From Marivita sp. (lineage in GTDB: Bacteria; Pseudomonadota; Alphaproteobacteria; Rhodobacterales; Rhodobacteraceae): 53,126 bases of DNA. This document shows positions 50,058-53,126 of this stretch, piece after piece. Position 1 is the stretch's first letter, and each line of letters begins with the position of its first letter. The position numbers and the translations under genes were made by a program. The DNA lies in assembly GCF_022763305.1 (NCBI RefSeq), contig NZ_JALEGT010000014.1:1-53126 (forward strand), read 5' to 3'. The notes under the pieces were generated by a model that worked only from the letters and a program-made list of their open reading frames with translations, made no database searches and was not told where the DNA came from.

Positions 50058-51040
50058 TGCGGGTCTTCGAGATCGTCGGGTTCATTGCTCTTTCGGGTGC
50101 CCTCCATGCGGCCACGCTGGCGATTGCGCCCATGCCGGGTGGCGGCAGCAGCGGTGGCGAAGGGGGCACGGCGGATGTCACGCTGCAGGCCGCGAGTCCG
50201 ACCCTTGCCGCGATGGTCCAAGACTGGGAGCGCCCACCCGAGGTCAGCGCCGCCCCGGACCTGGCCCCGCCCACGATTGGATCGGAACCGGAGCGTCCCA
50301 GCGCCGACGCGCGATCTGAGCTGCGCCCGCCGCAGATGGCTCTGGCCGCGCCAAGCGCCGCACCTGACCGGCCTGAGGCCGACACACGGCTGCCTGCGCC
50401 GCCCGTCCCCTTGGCCGCACCCGCCCCGGATGATCTGCCCGTGCCGGAGATGCGCAACACCGATCTGCCGGAAGTGCCGCGTGCACATGCTGCGCCCAAG
50501 CGCGCCCTGCCACAGTTGGCAGCACCAACGGACGACGCCCAAAGCGCACCACGCCTGGACACGACGCCGGCCGAAAGCCGCACGGCACCGACGACCTCGC
50601 TGCGTCCCGCACCCCGGCCGAAGCGCGTTGCAGCGCAGCCCGCCCGGACACCGGACACGGTCTCGCGCCCGGCCCAGACAGCCAAAGGCGGCGGCGCAGC
50701 ACCCAGCACGGCCCCGGCTGCTCCACGCGCGGCTCCCGCTGCCACTGGTCCGTCAAAGGCTCAGCTTGCGCGTCTGGAACAGCAATGGGGCGCACAGATC
50801 TCATCGGCGCTGCGCCGCGCGCACAGGCCACCGCGCGGGGTGGCCGGATCCGTGACGCTTGTGATCTCGATCGCGCCATCGGGACGGGTGGCCGGCGTTG
50901 CGCTGGCGGCCTCATCGGGCAACAGCCGTCTGGATCAGGCCGCCCTTGCCGCGGTCAAGCGCGCGCGGTTTCCCCGCGCGCCCGAAGGGCTGACACAGTC
51001 CAGCTACCGCTTCAGCCAACGTCTGACCGTGGCGCGGTGA
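50057..51040 (+). CDS. tonB: TonB-family energy transducer
   Basis: A 327-residue TonB-like protein: N-terminal membrane anchor FEIVGFIALSGALHAATLAI, then about 210 residues rich in Pro and Ala that would span the periplasm, and a C-terminal TonB domain (VTLVISIAPSGRVAGVALAASSGNSRLDQAALAAVKRARFPRAP). It would pass energy to an outer-membrane receptor, most likely for cobalamin; no such receptor gene lies in this operon. Start at ATG 50057; a GTG at 50054 is possible. Confidence 0.93.
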   Translation: MRVFEIVGFIALSGALHAATLAIAPMPGGGSSGGEGGTADVTLQAASPTLAAMVQDWERPPEVSAAPDLAPPTIGSEPERPSADARSELRPPQMALAAPSAAPDRPEADTRLPAPPVPLAAPAPDDLPVPEMRNTDLPEVPRAHAAPKRALPQLAAPTDDAQSAPRLDTTPAESRTAPTTSLRPAPRPKRVAAQPARTPDTVSRPAQTAKGGGAAPSTAPAAPRAAPAATGPSKAQLARLEQQWGAQISSALRRAHRPPRGVAGSVTLVISIAPSGRVAGVALAASSGNSRLDQAALAAVKRARFPRAPEGLTQSSYRFSQRLTVAR

Positions 51041-51080
51041 CGCTCCGTCGACGGAGCGTTGCGATGCGTCGACGCATCGC
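51040..51080. repeat. Two tandem 20-bp perfect palindromes centred on GTCGAC
   Basis: ACGCTCCGTCGACGGAGCGT at 51040-51059 and GCGATGCGTCGACGCATCGC at 51061-51080 are each perfect and are one base apart. They fill the gap between the convergent tonB and mrp ends. They could end transcription from both sides, though no T-run is present, or form a protein-binding repeat. Confidence 0.75.
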
Positions 51081-51089
51081 CCGCCCGCC

Positions 51090-52157
51090 TCAGGCCATAC
51101 CGCCCTTGATCAGACCCTCGGCAAGTCTGGCATAGGCTTCGGCCATCGGCCCATCCCCCGCCGCCACCGGCACCCCGCCATCACCCGCCAGACGCGTGTC
51201 CAGATCCAGCGGCAGTTGCGCCAGCAACGGCACACCACGGGAAGACGCCTCGGCCACGGTGCCGCCCGATCCGAAGATATGGCTCTGCCCGCCGCAATGG
51301 GGGCAGGTGAACACGGCCATGTTCTCGATCAGCCCAAGCACCGGTGTCTTCAAAGTCTCGAACATGTCCAAGGCCTTGCGCGCGTCCAGCAGCGCCACGT
51401 CCTGCGGCGTGGACACCACGATAGCCCCGGACACCTGCGCCTTCTGGCAGAGCGTCATCGCCACATCGCCCGTCCCCGGCGGCAGATCGACGATCAGCAC
51501 ATCCAGATCCCCCCAGGCGACCTGACTCAGCATCTGTTGCAGCGCGCCCATGAGCATCGGCCCGCGCCAGACCACGGCCTTGTCCTCGGGCAGCATCAGA
51601 CCGATGGACATGACCGTCACACCATGCGCCTTGAGCGGAACGATTGTCTGACCATCCGGGCTGTGCGGCTTTTCTGACACGCCCATCATGCGAGGCTGGC
51701 TTGGGCCATAGATATCGGCGTCGAGCAAACCGACGCGGCGTCCTGCCCGCGCCAGCGCCACGGCGAGGTTCGAGGACACAGTGGACTTGCCCACCCCACC
51801 CTTGCCGGACCCGATCGCCAGAATGCGCCCCACACCCGCGGGTTTGAGCGATCCGGCCTGCGGTTTCATGTGCCCGCCGATCTTCAGCCCCTTGGGTGGT
51901 GCGGCGGCCGGACCATGCGCCGTCAGCGCGACGGACACCTGCGCAACTCCCGGCAATTCGGCCACAACGGCTTCGGCCGCCTTGCGCACAGGCTCCATCA
52001 GACGCGCGATTTCGGGCGACGGGGCTTCGATGACGAACCGGACCGTGGAGCCGTCGATCCGGATCGCGCGCACGAGATCGGCCGATATCAGGTCCTTGCC
52101 ATCCGGAATCGCCACGCGGGAGAGTGCTGCGCGAACCTGTTCTGATGTTACGGACAT
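51090..52157 (-). CDS. mrp: Mrp/NBP35-family iron-sulfur cluster carrier ATPase
   Basis: A 355-residue protein. An N-terminal MIP18-like domain (about residues 1-85) is followed by the P-loop ATPase with GSGKGGVGKSTVSSN near 116-130, DADIYGPSQPRMMG, LIVDLPPGTGDVAMTL and the cluster-binding CPHCGG near 280. ApbC/Mrp proteins transfer Fe-S clusters to target proteins. ATG 52157 fits the family start. It diverges from the DUF1127 gene. Confidence 0.95.
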   Translation of the reverse strand: MSVTSEQVRAALSRVAIPDGKDLISADLVRAIRIDGSTVRFVIEAPSPEIARLMEPVRKAAEAVVAELPGVAQVSVALTAHGPAAAPPKGLKIGGHMKPQAGSLKPAGVGRILAIGSGKGGVGKSTVSSNLAVALARAGRRVGLLDADIYGPSQPRMMGVSEKPHSPDGQTIVPLKAHGVTVMSIGLMLPEDKAVVWRGPMLMGALQQMLSQVAWGDLDVLIVDLPPGTGDVAMTLCQKAQVSGAIVVSTPQDVALLDARKALDMFETLKTPVLGLIENMAVFTCPHCGGQSHIFGSGGTVAEASSRGVPLLAQLPLDLDTRLAGDGGVPVAAGDGPMAEAYARLAEGLIKGGMA

Positions 52158-52270
52158 TCCAAACCTCTCGTAATTCTGTAACCTTGGTGGCCCCGCCCGG
52201 GAGGCGGATCCGGCGGCTGCGCTGAAAATAGCCCTGTTAGCGCAAAATGCACAAATTTGAACCATCTACC

Positions 52271-52289
52271 CTATGCAATTGCTGCATAG
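52271..52289. promoter_or_regulatory. 19-bp inverted repeat in the mrp/DUF1127 divergent promoter region
   Basis: CTATGCAATTGCTGCATAG has 7-bp perfect arms around ATTGC. It lies 114 bases from the mrp start and 95 bases from the DUF1127 start, so it may be an operator for either. I cannot name the regulator. Confidence 0.45.
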
Positions 52290-52383
52290 CAGCATTGTAG
52301 CAAATCCGGATTGTGCAGGCGCAGCATTCGCCTATTTTTGTCTCAAGCGAACGGAAACACGCAAATTCGAACAGAGCAGACAG

Positions 52384-52602
52384 ATGGCTTACGAAACAAA
52401 CACACTCGGCGCAGTCGGCAACGGCATCATGGATCGGGTCAACACCCTGATCGCCGATTACCGCGCCAAAGCGGCACGCCGCAAGATCTACCGCGACACC
52501 CTGCGCGAACTCAGCGCGCTGTCGCACCGCGAGTTGTGCGATCTGGGATTGAACCATTCCGAGATCAAGCGCGTTGCGTATCAGGCAGCTTACGAAAGCT
52601 GA
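52384..52602 (+). CDS. ccaF1: DUF1127 small RNA-binding-type protein (CcaF1-like)
   Basis: A 72-residue basic protein. The C-terminal DUF1127 motif is YRDTLRELSALSHRELCDLGLNHSEIKRVAYQAAYES near residues 36-72, with the L-x-x-L-s-x-r-x-L-x-D-l-G core. In Rhodobacter sphaeroides the homologue CcaF1 is co-transcribed with the CcsR sRNAs, binds RNA and affects their maturation. The same arrangement is seen here: four CcsR-like units start 53 bases after the stop. Confidence 0.92.
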   Translation: MAYETNTLGAVGNGIMDRVNTLIADYRAKAARRKIYRDTLRELSALSHRELCDLGLNHSEIKRVAYQAAYES

Positions 52603-52654
52603 TCGACATTCGGTGAGCAAGCGCCCCAACGGGCCCCTCACCACACCGGCTCGG

Positions 52655-52726
52655 GCGTCCTCTCCTCCTCCCTGGACGTTCCGGACTTGACGGTGGCACC
52701 CCTCCTCCTCCCTGGGTGTCACCGTC
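52655..52726 (+). ncRNA. ccsR1: CcsR/cuckoo RNA unit 1
   Basis: Two hairpins: GCGTCC/GGACGT (52655-52679) and GACGGTGGCACC with GGGTGTCACCGTC (52689-52726). Both loops hold CCTCCTCCC (52664-52672 and 52704-52712). The first stem is weaker and less conserved than in the later units. Confidence 0.85.
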
Positions 52727-52756
52727 GCAGAATTCGGGCTTCGGCCCACACGAGAT

Positions 52757-52829
52757 CGGCATCCTCTCCTCCTCCCTGGATGCCGTGATCCTGACGGTGG
52801 CACCTCTCCTCCTCCCTGGTGCCACCGTC
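52757..52829 (+). ncRNA. ccsR2: CcsR/cuckoo RNA unit 2
   Basis: Hairpin 1 CGGCATCC/GGATGCCG (52757-52785) and hairpin 2 with a perfect 12-bp stem GACGGTGGCACC/GGTGCCACCGTC (52793-52829). CCTCCTCCC lies in both loops (52768-52776, 52808-52816). Confidence 0.9.
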
Positions 52830-52860
52830 ACAAGGTTTCGGGCTCCGGCCCACACGAGCT

Positions 52861-52933
52861 CGGCATCCTCTCCTCCTCCCTGGATGTCGTGATCCCGACG
52901 GTGGCACCTCTCCTCCTCCCTGGTGCCACCGTC
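52861..52933 (+). ncRNA. ccsR3: CcsR/cuckoo RNA unit 3
   Basis: Near copy of unit 2: hairpin 1 CGGCATCC/GGATGTCG (52861-52889) with one G-U change and hairpin 2 (52897-52933) with the same 12-bp stem. CCTCCTCCC lies in both loops (52872-52880, 52912-52920). Confidence 0.9.
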
Positions 52934-52963
52934 ACAAGTTTCGGGCTTCGGCCCATTCGAGAT

Positions 52964-53045
52964 CGGTGTCCTCTCCTCCTCCCTGGACGCCGTGAACTGG
53001 AAACGGTGGTGCCTCTCCTCCCTTGGCACCACCGTTTTTTCTTTT
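52964..53045 (+). ncRNA. ccsR4: CcsR/cuckoo RNA unit 4 with terminator
   Basis: Hairpin 1 CGGTGTCC/GGACGCCG (52964-52992) with CCTCCTCCC at 52975-52983. Hairpin 2 (53002-53036) has stem AACGGTGGTGCC/GGCACCACCGTT, a shortened loop with only CCTCCC, and a following T-run, so it doubles as the terminator of the whole transcript. Confidence 0.9.
53002..53045 (+). terminator. Intrinsic terminator of the DUF1127-CcsR transcript
   Basis: A 12-bp perfect stem followed by TTTTCTTTT. It ends the operon that starts at the DUF1127 gene. Confidence 0.92.
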
Positions 53046-53126
53046 CGGGCGACCGCGGTTCGACAAGCGGTGGACGGGGTTTCGAAAGAGCGGGGACAAG
53101 GGAAGTAGGACGAGGCGCAACAACGC
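53046..53126. other. Right edge, no feature seen
   Basis: 81 bases after the CcsR terminator; no coding frame or RNA fold that I can support. Confidence 0.5.

Noticed and set aside
52655-53045. CRISPR-like array of regular repeats
   Set aside because: The repeats are inverted hairpins of two kinds with conserved loops and no unique spacers of equal length, and they follow a DUF1127 gene, which fits CcsR RNAs instead.

Overview
The window looks like a chromosomal stretch of a marine-type alphaproteobacterium of the family Rhodobacteraceae (Roseobacter group). GC content is high, genes are tightly packed with many 4-base stop/start overlaps, and the gene order is typical of the family: phaR-phaP-phaC/phaZ, rpoH-rluD, nusB-ribH-ribB, infA-maf-rng-yacG, mraZ-rsmH-ftsL-ftsI-murE-murF-mraY. 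Several RNA elements are also family hallmarks: a tRNA-His with G1:U72 and A73, an UpsM-like leader RNA in front of mraZ, and a CcsR (cuckoo) RNA array behind a DUF1127 gene. A perfect PpsR/CrtJ operator in front of a candidate 8-vinyl reductase gene suggests an organism, or a recent ancestor, that makes bacteriochlorophyll. No insertion sequence, prophage, integrase or CRISPR array was seen.

Layout. 1-3276: end of an unknown gene, then cutA, rlmJ, a secreted unknown, a TerB-like gene and a PhnD-like gene. 3390-11623: a polar-amino-acid-type ABC transporter, two glutamine-synthetase-like ligases, a class I glutamine amidotransferase and a FAD oxidoreductase, which fits gamma-glutamylation-based catabolism of an amine or polyamine. 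11709-12899: a PLP aminotransferase. 12900-17408: the polyhydroxyalkanoate locus. 17459-27143: mixed housekeeping genes (Gfo/Idh/MocA oxidoreductase, rpoH, rluD, mmcB, a candidate 6S RNA, nusB, ribH, ribB, rlmB, two tRNAs). 27232-31024: a glycerate kinase gene facing a 5-oxoprolinase pxpBCA set. 31063-35961: two minus-strand runs, infA-maf-rng-yacG and a five-gene overlapping set. 36030-37250: the candidate bciB. 37494-45197: the first half of the dcw cell wall and division cluster. 45198-46160: a long regulatory gap with the UpsM-like leader and a cobalamin riboswitch. 46161-51040: a seven-gene cobalamin uptake operon with its own ExbB-ExbD-ExbD-TonB motor. 51090-52157: mrp. 52384-53045: DUF1127 gene plus the four-unit CcsR array.

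Regulation can be read directly at several places: three CTGC-N3-GCAG PhaR operators cover the pha promoters, a GTTC-N7-GTTC LexA box sits in front of mmcB, a sigma-32-type promoter and a TTAA-N7-TTAA CtrA box sit in front of rpoH, a TGTC-N10-GACA PpsR box sits in front of the FrhB-family gene, and a full cobalamin aptamer precedes btuC. The most striking non-coding structure is the CcsR array at the right end. It has eight hairpins in four units; seven loops carry CCTCCTCCC, which resembles the anti-Shine-Dalgarno end of 16S rRNA, and the eighth is a shortened loop on the terminator. Annotation rests on reading translations and motifs only; no database search was possible.
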